From contig ABYL01000051.1 of NCBI GenBank assembly GCA_000173575.1, positions 1 through 44,838 on the forward strand: 44,838 nucleotides of DNA. Direction: 5' to 3'. The number at the start of each line of letters is the position of its first letter. Within the stretch, counting starts at the first letter, position 1. A program made the translations under genes and the position numbers. The DNA is from Burkholderia sp. H160 (GTDB taxonomy: Bacteria > Pseudomonadota > Gammaproteobacteria > Burkholderiales > Burkholderiaceae). Positions 33,650 through 42,405 of this stretch are shown here, piece by piece. The notes beneath the pieces are model-generated. The model ran no database searches, had not been told where the DNA came from, and was given only the letters and a program-made list of their open reading frames with translations.

Positions 33650-35512
33650 TTACTTGCGCTTCAATTGCGAAATATCGCGCACCGCGCCGCGATCGGCCGA
33701 GGTCGCGAGCGCCGCGTACGCCTGCAATGCCTGCGACACCACACGCTCGCGGTTGGTCGGCTGCCATGCGTCGTCGCCGCGCGCTTCCATCGCCGCGCGA
33801 CGGCGTGCGAGCTCTTCATTCGATACCGCGAGATGCATCTTGCGCTGCGGAATGTCGATCTCGATCACGTCGCCGTCTTCGACCAGACCGATCGTGCCGC
33901 CTTCGGCCGCTTCCGGCGACGCATGGCCGATCACGAGGCCCGACGAGCCACCCGAGAAACGGCCATCGGTAAACAGCGCGCAGCTCTTGCCGAGGCCCTT
34001 CGACTTCAGATACGAAGTCGGGTACAGCATTTCCTGCATACCCGGACCGCCCTTCGGACCTTCATAGCGGATCACCACGACGTCGCCCGGTACGACCTTG
34101 TCGCCGAGAATCGCCTCAACCGCGTCGTCCTGGCTTTCGAACACGCGCGCGCGGCCCGAGAACAGCCACTGCGATTCGTCGACGCCCGCGGTCTTCACGA
34201 TACAGCCCTTCTCCGCGAGGTTGCCGTACAGCACCGCCAGGCCGCCGTCCTTCGAGTACGCGTTCTCCTTGCTGCGGATACAGCCGCTCTTGCGGTCCGT
34301 GTCGAGCGTCGCGAAGGTCGCTTCCTGGCTGAACGCGACCGTGGTCGGAATGCCGCCCGGTGCCGCGCGGAAGAACTTCTGCGCTTCCTCGCCCGCGTCG
34401 CCGGCAATGTCCCACTTCGCGATCGCATTGCCGAGCGTGCCGCTATGCACGTTGCCGCACGACAGGTCGAGCAGATCCGCGCGCGCGAGCTCGCCGAGAA
34501 TACCGATGATGCCGCCCGCGCGATGCACGTCCTCGATGTGGTACTTGTCGGTCATCGGCGCGGCCTTGCACAGGCACGGCACCTTGCGCGAAATGCGGTC
34601 GATGTCCGACATCGTGAAATCGACGCCCGCTTCCTGCGCGGCGGCCAGCAGGTGCAAGACGGTGTTGGTCGAGCCGCCCATCGCGACGTCGAGCGTCATC
34701 GCGTTTTCGAACGCCTGCTTGGTGGCGATGTTGCGCGGCAGGACCGAGGCGTCCTCTTCCTGGTAGTAACGGCGGCACAAGTCGACGACCAGGCTACCAG
34801 CCTGCTCGAACAGGCCCTTGCGCCATGCGTGCGTCGCGACAATCGTGCCGTTGCCCGGCAGCGCGAGGCCGATCGCCTCGGTCAGGCAGTTCATCGAGTT
34901 CGCGGTGAACATGCCCGAGCACGAACCGCAGGTCGGACACGCGCTGCGCTCGACTTCGGCGACTTCCGCGTCGCTGATCTTCGGATCGGCAGCCTTGATC
35001 ATCGCGTCGATCAGGTCGATCTTCGCGATCACCTGGCCGTCGGTCGGCGCCTTGACCTTGCCCGCTTCCATCGGACCGCCCGACACGAACACGACCGGAA
35101 TGTTCAGGCGCATCGCGGCCATCAGCATGCCCGGGGTGATCTTGTCGCAGTTGGAAATGCAGACCATCGCGTCCGCGCAGTGCGCGTTGACCATGTACTC
35201 GACCGAGTCGGCAATCAGTTCGCGCGACGGCAGCGAATACAGCATGCCGCCGTGGCCCATCGCGATGCCGTCGTCGACGGCGATCGTGTTGAATTCCTTC
35301 GCCACGCCGCCGGCCGCTTCGATCTGCTTCGCGACCAGCGCGCCCAGATCGCGCAGGTGCACATGGCCCGGCACGAACTGCGTGAACGAGTTCACGACCG
35401 CGATGATCGGCTTGCCGAAATCGTCGTCCTTCATGCCGGTCGCGCGCCACAGCGCGCGGGCGCCGGCCATGTTGCGGCCATGAGTCGAAGTGCGTGAGCG
35501 ATAGTTAGGCAT
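33650..35512 (-). CDS. ilvD: Dihydroxy-acid dehydratase
   Basis: A 620-residue iron-sulfur dehydratase that converts 2,3-dihydroxy-isovalerate and its methyl homologue into the 2-keto acids of valine and isoleucine synthesis. Start [20 protein letters not shown] is the family opening. Cluster cysteines are in [13 protein letters not shown] and [12 protein letters not shown], and the C-terminal [19 protein letters not shown] is typical. The length matches E. coli IlvD. It is a core gene, apparently monocistronic, with an intrinsic terminator behind it, and it marks a stable point between the catabolic accessory blocks. No upstream leader peptide or riboswitch was evident in the 228 bp before it. 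Confidence 0.96.
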   Translation of the reverse strand: MPNYRSRTSTHGRNMAGARALWRATGMKDDDFGKPIIAVVNSFTQFVPGHVHLRDLGALVAKQIEAAGGVAKEFNTIAVDDGIAMGHGGMLYSLPSRELIADSVEYMVNAHCADAMVCISNCDKITPGMLMAAMRLNIPVVFVSGGPMEAGKVKAPTDGQVIAKIDLIDAMIKAADPKISDAEVAEVERSACPTCGSCSGMFTANSMNCLTEAIGLALPGNGTIVATHAWRKGLFEQAGSLVVDLCRRYYQEEDASVLPRNIATKQAFENAMTLDVAMGGSTNTVLHLLAAAQEAGVDFTMSDIDRISRKVPCLCKAAPMTDKYHIEDVHRAGGIIGILGELARADLLDLSCGNVHSGTLGNAIAKWDIAGDAGEEAQKFFRAAPGGIPTTVAFSQEATFATLDTDRKSGCIRSKENAYSKDGGLAVLYGNLAEKGCIVKTAGVDESQWLFSGRARVFESQDDAVEAILGDKVVPGDVVVIRYEGPKGGPGMQEMLYPTSYLKSKGLGKSCALFTDGRFSGGSSGLVIGHASPEAAEGGTIGLVEDGDVIEIDIPQRKMHLAVSNEELARRRAAMEARGDDAWQPTNRERVVSQALQAYAALATSADRGAVRDISQLKRK

Positions 35513-35740
35513 CTGTATCCTCAGGAATTGCTGTTATCGGTATTGATGAGCGCCCGCGCGGGCGTGGGGACCGCATGAGTGCGCGGACTTTGCGCTGGGA
35601 ACGAATAGTGCAAGAACGCCAGTAAGACGTCCAATATATTTTTTCGGCGCAATTAAGTCGAAAAGGATATTAATCCAAGCCTCGACCGCTCACCGCGATG
35701 GGCGTCGCGATGGCCCAAGAACTCGCCGCTCGCGCGAGGA

Positions 35741-36499
35741 TCATTGCACGTCTGCCGTGTGATCCGCGACCGCAGTCGCGATGCGCTGGGCAGTTGCCTG
35801 CAACTGCTTGAGCAATTTGCCGTGGTCCATAAACTCGAAACGTTGCAGCGGCGTCACCAGCGCAAGCGCGGCGGTCGCCGGCGGACCGCTGGAAAAAAGC
35901 GGCACGGCGATCGCTGCCATATGTGACTCGAGCTCGCCACGCGAGACGTAAAACCCCGCTTTGTCTATCTTCTGGAGCCTCTGCCGGAAGTCCTCGATCG
36001 TGTCGCCCATGGCCGCCTCACGAATCTCGTCGGCGTGCTTTTCGAATATTCGCTTGAGCCGCGCCCGTGGGAGCGTGGCCAGCATGACTTTCGGCGCCGC
36101 CCCCAAAAACAGCGGCCGGGGACGACCCCGTCCGTAGGCGAGATCGAGTCCGCCGCCGGAACTTTCCCGGTGAGTATCGACGATCTCTTCGTCATACATT
36201 CGCGTCATGACGCAATCGCAGCCGGTTTGCTCCGCTAGCTCGCGCATCGGGGAATGCCCCATCGCCACGAACGGGTCCACGGTCCGCAACTGGTAATCCA
36301 GCGTCATCACTCTGGGGCCCAAGGTGTAGCTGCCGTTGCCCAACCGCGCGAGCAATCCGGCGTCGACGAGGTCACGCAGGTAGCGGTAAGCCGTCGGCGT
36401 CGAGCAGCCAATCGCGACGCATATGGTCTCCATTGGCCACACGGGCCTCTCGATCGAGAACAGATCGAGAATCGAGAGCATTTTGGAGGAGCTTGACAT
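35741..36499 (-). CDS. IclR-family regulator
   Basis: A 252-residue regulator: N-terminal winged helix (about 1-65: SILDLFSIERPVWPMETICV, GCSTPTAYRYLRDLVDAGLL) and C-terminal IclR effector domain (about 80-245) with GLDLAYGRGRPRPLFLGAA, KAGFYVSRGELESHMAAIAV and PLFSSGPPATAALALV. IclR proteins in this setting often control aromatic acid operons. The ATG at 36499 is preceded by a short GGAG-like sequence; the longer frame to 36622 overlaps the VOC gene. It follows the VOC gene by 83 bp on the same strand and probably regulates the divergent pair VOC/flavin hydroxylase. Confidence 0.88.
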   Translation of the reverse strand: MSSSSKMLSILDLFSIERPVWPMETICVAIGCSTPTAYRYLRDLVDAGLLARLGNGSYTLGPRVMTLDYQLRTVDPFVAMGHSPMRELAEQTGCDCVMTRMYDEEIVDTHRESSGGGLDLAYGRGRPRPLFLGAAPKVMLATLPRARLKRIFEKHADEIREAAMGDTIEDFRQRLQKIDKAGFYVSRGELESHMAAIAVPLFSSGPPATAALALVTPLQRFEFMDHGKLLKQLQATAQRIATAVADHTADVQ

Positions 36500-36582
36500 C
36501 GGACGGACTGTAGCGAGTCTGGGGCTGGAGTGGCCGATATTGTAGCGGAGGCTTTCTCGCCCCCTTGAGCGGCAATCGTCCC

Positions 36583-37131
36583 TCAAGCAATCCCCATCTT
36601 CGCCGCCATTCGTGCCTGCCACGTCTCTCGCGGCTCGAATCCCGGAAGCGATCGCGCGTGATGGGCGACCGCTTCCATCAGTTGCTCATCGGCGAGCGAA
36701 AAATCGACGGGCACCTTCATCGGCTGGCTCACATACCACGGCGTGTCGATGAACAACTCAAGCCGATTGCCTTCCGGGTCGCGCGCATACACCGACACCG
36801 CGTTGCCATGCGTGGTCGGCTGGATATCAGTCGCACCGGCAGCTGCGAGGCGCCCGAACAATTCCTTCAGCGTGGCGAGACTGTCTGCCCGCAGGGAAAT
36901 CTGGTTGATCACGTTGAACGACACGTGCTCGGGACGGCCGGAGGCGAGCACGATCTGGTGATGCTCCCGAGGGTCGCGGCTCAAGAACACCAGATCGACG
37001 GGCCCATTCGGCCCGGGCAGTACGCCAGCATCGGTGATCGTGAAGTCCAGCAGGCCCGTGTAGAACCGGACCATGGTGGGCAGGTCCCGGACGTACATCC
37101 CGACGTGGCTGAAAGACAGTCCCTTGCGCAT
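36583..37131 (-). CDS. VOC-superfamily (glyoxalase / extradiol dioxygenase-like) protein
   Basis: A 182-residue vicinal-oxygen-chelate protein. The fold signature is SFSHVGMYVRDLPTMVRFYT at the start and VYARDPEGNRLELFIDTP near residue 125. Candidate metal ligands are H9, H58, H108 and E125. This is the one-domain size seen in ring-cleavage-like or isomerase VOC proteins of catabolic clusters. The second of two in-frame ATGs (37131) is chosen because GGAGG sits seven nt before it and directly abuts the first (37137). It is divergent from the flavin hydroxylase gene with 118 bp between starts; that gap holds two inverted repeats. The C-terminal tail (about 140-182) is helical and lacks a known motif. 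Confidence 0.85.
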   Translation of the reverse strand: MRKGLSFSHVGMYVRDLPTMVRFYTGLLDFTITDAGVLPGPNGPVDLVFLSRDPREHHQIVLASGRPEHVSFNVINQISLRADSLATLKELFGRLAAAGATDIQPTTHGNAVSVYARDPEGNRLELFIDTPWYVSQPMKVPVDFSLADEQLMEAVAHHARSLPGFEPRETWQARMAAKMGIA

Positions 37132-37147
37132 TTCCATACCTCCGACA

Positions 37148-37231
37148 ATTATCACAATACGATAATGCAACAACTTTTCTGTTGACTATACCTAAGCTTC
37201 ACATATACTACCATCACTATCAGATAGTGAT
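37148..37231. promoter_or_regulatory. Divergent promoter region with two TATC/GATA inverted repeats
   Basis: ATCACTATC (37213-37221) and GATAGTGAT (37223-37231) are exact reverse complements around one A, a 19-bp operator-like palindrome ending 18 bp before the flavin hydroxylase GTG. Near the VOC gene, ATTATC (37148-37153) and GATAAT (37161-37166) form a second, shorter inverted repeat. Both share a TATC...GATA core. A regulator bound here could control both divergent genes; the IclR protein at 35741-36499 is the nearest candidate (inference). Confidence 0.6.
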
Positions 37232-37249
37232 AAACGGAGACGGAATATC

Positions 37250-38755
37250 GTGTACGACGTCGCAGTCATCGGGCTCGGTCCCGTCGGTGCCACGCTCGCC
37301 AACTTGCTCGCGAGATGTGGATTGGCAGTCGCAGTGCTGGAGCGAGAGTCGGCTCCGTACGCGCTGCCCCGCGCGGTTCAATTCGACGCGGAATGCATGC
37401 GGGTATTCGATGCAATCGGGATCGCGCAGGAACTCGCCGCGGCTTGCCACGTTGTGCCCGGCATGAAGTTCATCAACGCGAACGGGCAACTGCTCGTGGA
37501 TTGGCCGCGCCCCCAGGAGATTGGCGCGCAGGGTTGGCATTCGAGCTATCGCTTCCATCAGCCCGACCTCGAACGCATCCTGCGCGCGCGACTGTCCACG
37601 CAAGCCAACGTGTCGGTATGCCTGCGTAGCGAGGTGTACGCCATCGAGGAGTCGGCCGACAAGGTCACGGTCAGATACGAAGACCTCAGCTGCGGGAAAC
37701 TCAAGGCAATCGAAGCGGCCTACGTGGTCGGCGCCGACGGCGCTCGCTCGCTGGTGCGCCGCTTGATCGGCGCCGAGATGACCGATATGGGCCTTCATGA
37801 GCGCTGGCTGGTTTTTGATGCCGTGCTCAAGCGTCCGTGGTCCGTGCTGGGCGATCACAGCGTGCAGTTTTGCGATCCCGCCCGGCCTGCTACTTATGTG
37901 CGCGGCACCGGCAATCGCCGTCGCTTCGAAATCATGTTGCACGCCGGCGAAGACGCGGAGCAGATGACGCGTCCCGACACCGTCTGGTCGCTCATTGAAC
38001 GCTGGATGACGCCCGCTGATGCCGAACTCGAACGCGCCGTCGTCTACACGTTCCATGCGCTGGTTGCGCAGCGCTGGCGCCGCGGCAGGTTGATGCTGGC
38101 GGGCGATTCGGCCCATCAAACGCCACCGTTCCTCGGCCAGGGTTTGTGTGCGGGCATTCGCGATGCCGCGAACCTCGCGTGGAAGCTCATGGCCGTACGC
38201 CGCCACGGGGCCGTCGATACGCTGCTCGATACCTACCAGGACGAGCGGGCGCCGCATGCCCGCGAGTACATCTCGCTGGCGGTCGAACTGGGTCGCATCA
38301 TCCAGGCGCGAGACGCGCAGGAGGTCGCCGAACGCGACCGTACCCTGGCAGCCGCCCCCCGCATGCTGCGCAGCCTGAGTCCTCGCCTCGGCGAGAGCAG
38401 TTTGCGCCTGGCGCAAGCGGCAGGCGGCACCGTGTCGCCACAACCGATGCTTGCGGGCGGCGAGCGCGTCGACGCGAGAGCGGGCCAGACGTTCGCCATC
38501 CTCGCAAGGCCGGGCCTGCTGGACCCTGCATCCGCCCAGGCGCTGCGCGAGCAAATGGACTATCCGCTCACGGTGATTGACGCAGAAAGCGCTGAAGCCG
38601 TGGACTGCCTGAAGGAGTTCGATGCGGCGGCCATCGTGATTCGGCCGGACCGCTACATCCTTGGCACGGCATCGGACCAGCAAGCGCTAAAGGCCCTCAT
38701 CAGCGGTCTCGGTCACATTCTCGAAGCGGATAACGCGACCGCCATGGCGTCGTGA
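37250..38755 (+). CDS. FAD-dependent aromatic hydroxylase (MhpA-like)
   Basis: A 501-residue group-A flavoprotein monooxygenase. FAD motifs are GLGPVG (8-13), GADGARS (161-167) and AGDSAHQTPPFLGQG (284-298), and the substrate-side YRFHQPDLERIL resembles 3-(3-hydroxyphenyl)propionate hydroxylase MhpA. Length (about 500) fits this branch, which hydroxylates the ring of phenolic acids. The start is GTG at 37250 with GGAGA about 11 nt upstream. It is the first gene of a plus-strand set followed by an FAH-family enzyme, AAHS transporter and MDR oxidoreductase, consistent with aromatic acid catabolism. The exact substrate is unknown. Confidence 0.88.
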   Translation: MYDVAVIGLGPVGATLANLLARCGLAVAVLERESAPYALPRAVQFDAECMRVFDAIGIAQELAAACHVVPGMKFINANGQLLVDWPRPQEIGAQGWHSSYRFHQPDLERILRARLSTQANVSVCLRSEVYAIEESADKVTVRYEDLSCGKLKAIEAAYVVGADGARSLVRRLIGAEMTDMGLHERWLVFDAVLKRPWSVLGDHSVQFCDPARPATYVRGTGNRRRFEIMLHAGEDAEQMTRPDTVWSLIERWMTPADAELERAVVYTFHALVAQRWRRGRLMLAGDSAHQTPPFLGQGLCAGIRDAANLAWKLMAVRRHGAVDTLLDTYQDERAPHAREYISLAVELGRIIQARDAQEVAERDRTLAAAPRMLRSLSPRLGESSLRLAQAAGGTVSPQPMLAGGERVDARAGQTFAILARPGLLDPASAQALREQMDYPLTVIDAESAEAVDCLKEFDAAAIVIRPDRYILGTASDQQALKALISGLGHILEADNATAMAS

Positions 38756-38852
38756 TCGGACCAATCGTCAACCCGGGACGCCGTAGCCGCAGCCTCTTTG
38801 CGTGATCGACGTCTCTTTCATCAAATATCAATCGCAACCCGGAGATTCATTC

Positions 38853-39698
38853 ATGAAGTTGGTCAGCTTTTCCCATAACGGCAACAACAGCTTTGGCGCA
38901 GTCATCAATGAGGGTGTCGTCGACATCGGCGCGCGTCTCAAACTGACCGATTTGGGCGCCGCATTGCGTCAAGTCGGCATCGATCACGTCAAGGATGTCG
39001 GCGCAAAGGCGAACGCCGACTTCGCGTTGTCGGAAATCGGCGCCTATCGCCCGGTGGTCGCCGACCCGAACAAGATCTTCTGCGCAGGGCTCAACTACGA
39101 CGAGCACGTGAAGGAAACCAATCGGCAACGCACCGAGCGTCCCACCATCTTCATGCGGTTCGCCGAATCGCAGATCGGTCACGAGCAGGCGATCCTGTTG
39201 CCGCCTGAATCGGATCGTCTCGATTACGAAGCCGAGATCGCAGTCGTCATCGGCAAGAGCGGTCGCCGGATCAGCGAAGAAAAGGCGCACGAGCATATCG
39301 CCGGGTTCGCCTGCTACAACGATGGAAGCGTGCGTGACTGGCAACTGCATACGGGGCAATGGGGTCCGGGGAAGAACTTCGAGGCGACTGGCGCATTCGG
39401 TCCGGTGCTCGTCACGTCCGACGAGATCGGAGAGAACGAAGTGCTGACGCTCGAGTCGCGCCTGAACGGCCAGGTCATGCAGCACGCGACGACGGACATG
39501 CTGATCTTTTCGATCCCGGCGCTGATCGCTTACTGCTCCACCTTCATTACGCTGACCCCGGGCGACGTGATCGTGACCGGCACGCCGGGTGGCGTCGGTG
39601 CCAAGCGCAATCCGCCGGTCTTCATGAAGCACGGCGATGTCGTGGAGGTGGAGGTGAGCAAGCTGGGCGTACTGCGCAACCCGATCCGGGCTGAGTAA
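38853..39698 (+). CDS. Fumarylacetoacetate hydrolase family protein
   Basis: A 281-residue short-form FAH enzyme. Motifs are IFCAGLNYDEHVKETN, the metal-binding DYEAEIAVVIGK, CYNDGSVRDWQ and GPGKNFEATGAFGPVLVT, with TGTPGGVGAKRNPP near the end. Members cleave acylpyruvates or 2,4-diketo acids after ring opening. CGGAGA lies about 11 nt before the ATG at 38853. It follows the flavin hydroxylase by 97 bp; after it, a hairpin at 39717-39747 and a 183-bp gap precede the transporter. It is a different branch from the FAH-family gene at 20545-21552. Confidence 0.88.
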   Translation: MKLVSFSHNGNNSFGAVINEGVVDIGARLKLTDLGAALRQVGIDHVKDVGAKANADFALSEIGAYRPVVADPNKIFCAGLNYDEHVKETNRQRTERPTIFMRFAESQIGHEQAILLPPESDRLDYEAEIAVVIGKSGRRISEEKAHEHIAGFACYNDGSVRDWQLHTGQWGPGKNFEATGAFGPVLVTSDEIGENEVLTLESRLNGQVMQHATTDMLIFSIPALIAYCSTFITLTPGDVIVTGTPGGVGAKRNPPVFMKHGDVVEVEVSKLGVLRNPIRAE

Positions 39699-39716
39699 GC
39701 GGATCCAGCATGGCGT

Positions 39717-39747
39717 GCATGGGCGTCGCGCTGTCGAGCGCCCATGC
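39717..39747. terminator. Hairpin between FAH-family gene and transporter gene
   Basis: GCATGGGCG (39717-39725) and CGCCCATGC (39739-39747) are exact reverse complements with a 13-nt loop, 19 bp after the stop. No T-run follows, so it could be a weak terminator, an mRNA 3' stabiliser or an attenuator. Confidence 0.4.
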
Positions 39748-39881
39748 GGATGCTGCAAATAAAAATACCAACCCCGCCTAAAGTGCTGCCCGCCATAGAA
39801 GTATTCGATTAGCGCATGACGATCGCTCGTACCCGAGCGTCATCAACGCCAACGCTTACACAAATATCAGGAGACAACTTT

Positions 39882-41252
39882 ATGGACATCCAAACCGTGG
39901 ACATCCGTGAAGCGATAAAAAACCGCCCGATGCAATGGCAGCAAATCGTCGTGGTTGCCATTTGCGTTGTTCTCACGATGATCGATGGCTACGAAATCAT
40001 CGTGCTGCCATTCGTGATGCCGCATCTGGCCAAGGCATGGAAGCTAAGCCCCGTTGAAGCCGGCTATCTGCTCAGCGCAAGCGTATTCGGCATGGCGCTT
40101 GGCGCCGCGTTTATCTCTCCGCTTGCGGACCGGATCGGACGACGCGCCCACATCCTGCTGTGTGTGGTGCTCGTGACGGTCGGCATGCTGTTGTCGGCGG
40201 TCGCCCAAAATATCCAGGAACTGCTCGCTTTTCGTGCGTTTGCCGGATTGTTTATCGGTGGCCTGATCGCCAGTGTCAATGTGCTCGTCTCCGAATACAG
40301 CTCGGACAAGCGCCGCGGCGTGGTCATGGGCTTATACGGCATTGGTTTGCCGTTGGGTTCCGCGCTCGCGGGAAGCGCCGTGGCGCCGCTCGTGGCGAGC
40401 TACGGATGGCGTGGGCCGCTTGCATTCGGCGGATTGCTGACCCTGGCAATGACGGTACTCGTTATTCTGGTACTGCCGGAGTCGGCTGAATATCTGATTG
40501 AGCGTCGGCCGAAGCGGGCGCTGGAAAAATACAACAAAATCGCCGCGTGGCTCGGTCATGCCGAATCCGCAGCGCTTCCTGAGGCTACCAGGAAAAGCCA
40601 GGGGCCGGCTTTTGCGATCGCGGCGGAATCGATCTTTGGTGGCGTCATGCTGCGCCGGACCGTCTGCCTTTGGCTCGGCTACTCGGGCCTGATTGCCGCC
40701 TTCTACTTCGCCAATACCTGGACCACCAAACTGATCGCCGACGCGACCGGAAACCCCGCGTATGCCGTTCATGTCGGGTCGCTGATCATGGTCGGCGGCG
40801 TCATTGGGGCGCTGCTGTTTGCCGGCCTGTCACTGAGGATGCGTCCGGTGATGGTGACCGTCCTGATTCTGATTCTTGGTGCCGTCGTGTTCATGCTTTA
40901 TGCCGCGTACTTCCGAAACGTCGCATTGGCTATTCCTCTCGCCATGCTCGTCGGGGTCAGCGCGAGCGGCGGTGTTTGCGCCTTCTATGCGATCAGTCCG
41001 CCCATCTATCCCGCCATCGTACGCGGCACGGCCGTTGGCCTGATGCTCGGATTCGGTCGAGCGGTCTCAGTCGCCGTCCCGATCTGGACGGGCTACATGT
41101 TGACACTCGGCTGGACGCCGTCGACGCTGTACCGTGTCTTCGGCGCGATACTGGCCGCCTCTGCCGTTTTCACGTTGCTTCTCGACCGGGCGAGCACGGC
41201 GCGGAAAGTCGATGCGGGGATGTACCGGACCACCGCGAAGCAGGCAGAATGA
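39882..41252 (+). CDS. AAHS-family aromatic acid:H+ symporter (MFS)
   Basis: A 456-residue inner-membrane transporter with about 12 hydrophobic segments. Helix 1 contains MIDGYEIIVLPFVMPHL, matching the D-G-[FY]-[DE] motif of aromatic acid:proton symporters (PcaK/BenK/MhpT type). The loop motif SPLADRIGRRAHI follows helix 2. AGGAG lies about 10 nt before the ATG at 39882. The stop overlaps the ATG of the next gene (ATGA), so the two are translationally coupled. It probably imports the aromatic acid used by this cluster. Confidence 0.9.
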   Translation: MDIQTVDIREAIKNRPMQWQQIVVVAICVVLTMIDGYEIIVLPFVMPHLAKAWKLSPVEAGYLLSASVFGMALGAAFISPLADRIGRRAHILLCVVLVTVGMLLSAVAQNIQELLAFRAFAGLFIGGLIASVNVLVSEYSSDKRRGVVMGLYGIGLPLGSALAGSAVAPLVASYGWRGPLAFGGLLTLAMTVLVILVLPESAEYLIERRPKRALEKYNKIAAWLGHAESAALPEATRKSQGPAFAIAAESIFGGVMLRRTVCLWLGYSGLIAAFYFANTWTTKLIADATGNPAYAVHVGSLIMVGGVIGALLFAGLSLRMRPVMVTVLILILGAVVFMLYAAYFRNVALAIPLAMLVGVSASGGVCAFYAISPPIYPAIVRGTAVGLMLGFGRAVSVAVPIWTGYMLTLGWTPSTLYRVFGAILAASAVFTLLLDRASTARKVDAGMYRTTAKQAE

Positions 41253-42301
41253 ACGGCGCATCAATCACTATGCAAACAGGCACGCAAGACCCCCACATCC
41301 ATCCCGTTCCGGGTCATCAAATCGGCATCCTGATTAGCGCTGCCGGTGGTCCGGAAGTCCTCGTTCCGAGCGAACTGCCCGTGCCGGAATGCGCTTCGAC
41401 TGACGTGCTGATTCGTGTCGTATGCGCCGGCGTGAACCGGCACGACGTCAATCAGCGCCGACGTGGGCCCGACAATGTGCATAGCTCCGTGCCGGGACTC
41501 GAGGTTTCCGGTGTCGTCGTACGTATCGGTGCAGACGTCACCAACGTCAAGATCGGCGACGAGGTGTGCGCACTCGTCAATGGCGGCGGCTATGCGGAAT
41601 ATGCGATCGCCGACGCCGGACAGGTGTTGCCGGTTCCGCCGACGATCTCGTTGCGCGATGCGGCGGCGCTACCAGAAGCCCTGTTCACCACCGTGCATAA
41701 CTTCTTCAATGTGGCAAAGCTCGCGGCGGGCGAGTCCGTGCTGATTCACGGCGGCACGAGCGGGGTGGGCAGCCTGGCGATCCAACTGCTGAGCGCCCGC
41801 GGGCATGCGGTGTATGCGACATGCGGCACGGACGAGAAGTGCTCGATGGCGGAGGCGCTTGGCGCAGTCAAGGCATTCAACTATCGAACCGTCGGATTCG
41901 CCGAAGCGGTTCTGACGGCCACCGGAGGAAAAGGCGTGGACGTCATTCTAGACATGGCCGGCGCCGGCTACGGTCGCCAGAACGTGGAGGCGCTCGCCCG
42001 CCGAGGCCGAGTGGTGCATCTCTCGCCTGGCGGAAATGCGGACCTGACTTTCCCGCTACGCGAACTGATGCGCAAGGAGGCGGTGGTGACGGGTTCCCTT
42101 CTGCGGCCGCTGCCAAACGAAGAGAAAGCGGACATCGCGCGCTGGATTCATGCCCACGTATGGCCGCTGATCGGCACCGCGATCAAGCCGACGATCACAC
42201 AACGTCTTCCGTTGACGCAAGCCTGCACCGCACACGAAGCGTTGGAGCGGGGTGACGTCGCGGGCAAGATCTTGCTCGATGTCTCGGCACCCTCCAGATA
42301 G
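41249..42301 (+). CDS. MDR-superfamily quinone oxidoreductase-like protein
   Basis: A 350-residue zinc-independent medium-chain dehydrogenase/reductase of the NADPH:quinone oxidoreductase (QOR/PIG3) type. NAD(P) motif HGGTSGVGSLAIQLL is at about 167-181; CAGVNRHDVNQRRR, PGLEVSGVVVRIGADV and LPEALFTTVHNFF are typical of the family. No zinc ligands are present. It is coupled to the transporter gene by a four-base overlap. It may reduce a quinone or enone intermediate, or serve a redox protection role. A second ATG at 41270 is possible as start. Confidence 0.87.
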   Translation: MNGASITMQTGTQDPHIHPVPGHQIGILISAAGGPEVLVPSELPVPECASTDVLIRVVCAGVNRHDVNQRRRGPDNVHSSVPGLEVSGVVVRIGADVTNVKIGDEVCALVNGGGYAEYAIADAGQVLPVPPTISLRDAAALPEALFTTVHNFFNVAKLAAGESVLIHGGTSGVGSLAIQLLSARGHAVYATCGTDEKCSMAEALGAVKAFNYRTVGFAEAVLTATGGKGVDVILDMAGAGYGRQNVEALARRGRVVHLSPGGNADLTFPLRELMRKEAVVTGSLLRPLPNEEKADIARWIHAHVWPLIGTAIKPTITQRLPLTQACTAHEALERGDVAGKILLDVSAPSR

Positions 42302-42318
42302 CTTGCGTGTGAACGACG

Positions 42319-42343
42319 GGCGAGCCGCTTTGCGCGGCCCGCC
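42319..42343. terminator. Hairpin between convergent genes
   Basis: GGCGAGCCGC (42319-42328) pairs with GCGGCCCGCC (42334-42343) with one mismatch and a five-base loop. It lies between the convergent MDR and aldehyde dehydrogenase genes. There is no clear T-run, so the terminator role is tentative. Confidence 0.35.
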
Positions 42344-42405
42344 AAGCCCTACCCTGCCAACATCGAGGGCGGGAACGCATCCATCAAAGTATCGCCCGCT
42401 CCATA

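Noticed and set aside
33665-35497. A 610-codon plus-strand open frame over ilvD
   Set aside because: Antisense shadow of ilvD; Arg/Ala/His-rich translation with no domains.
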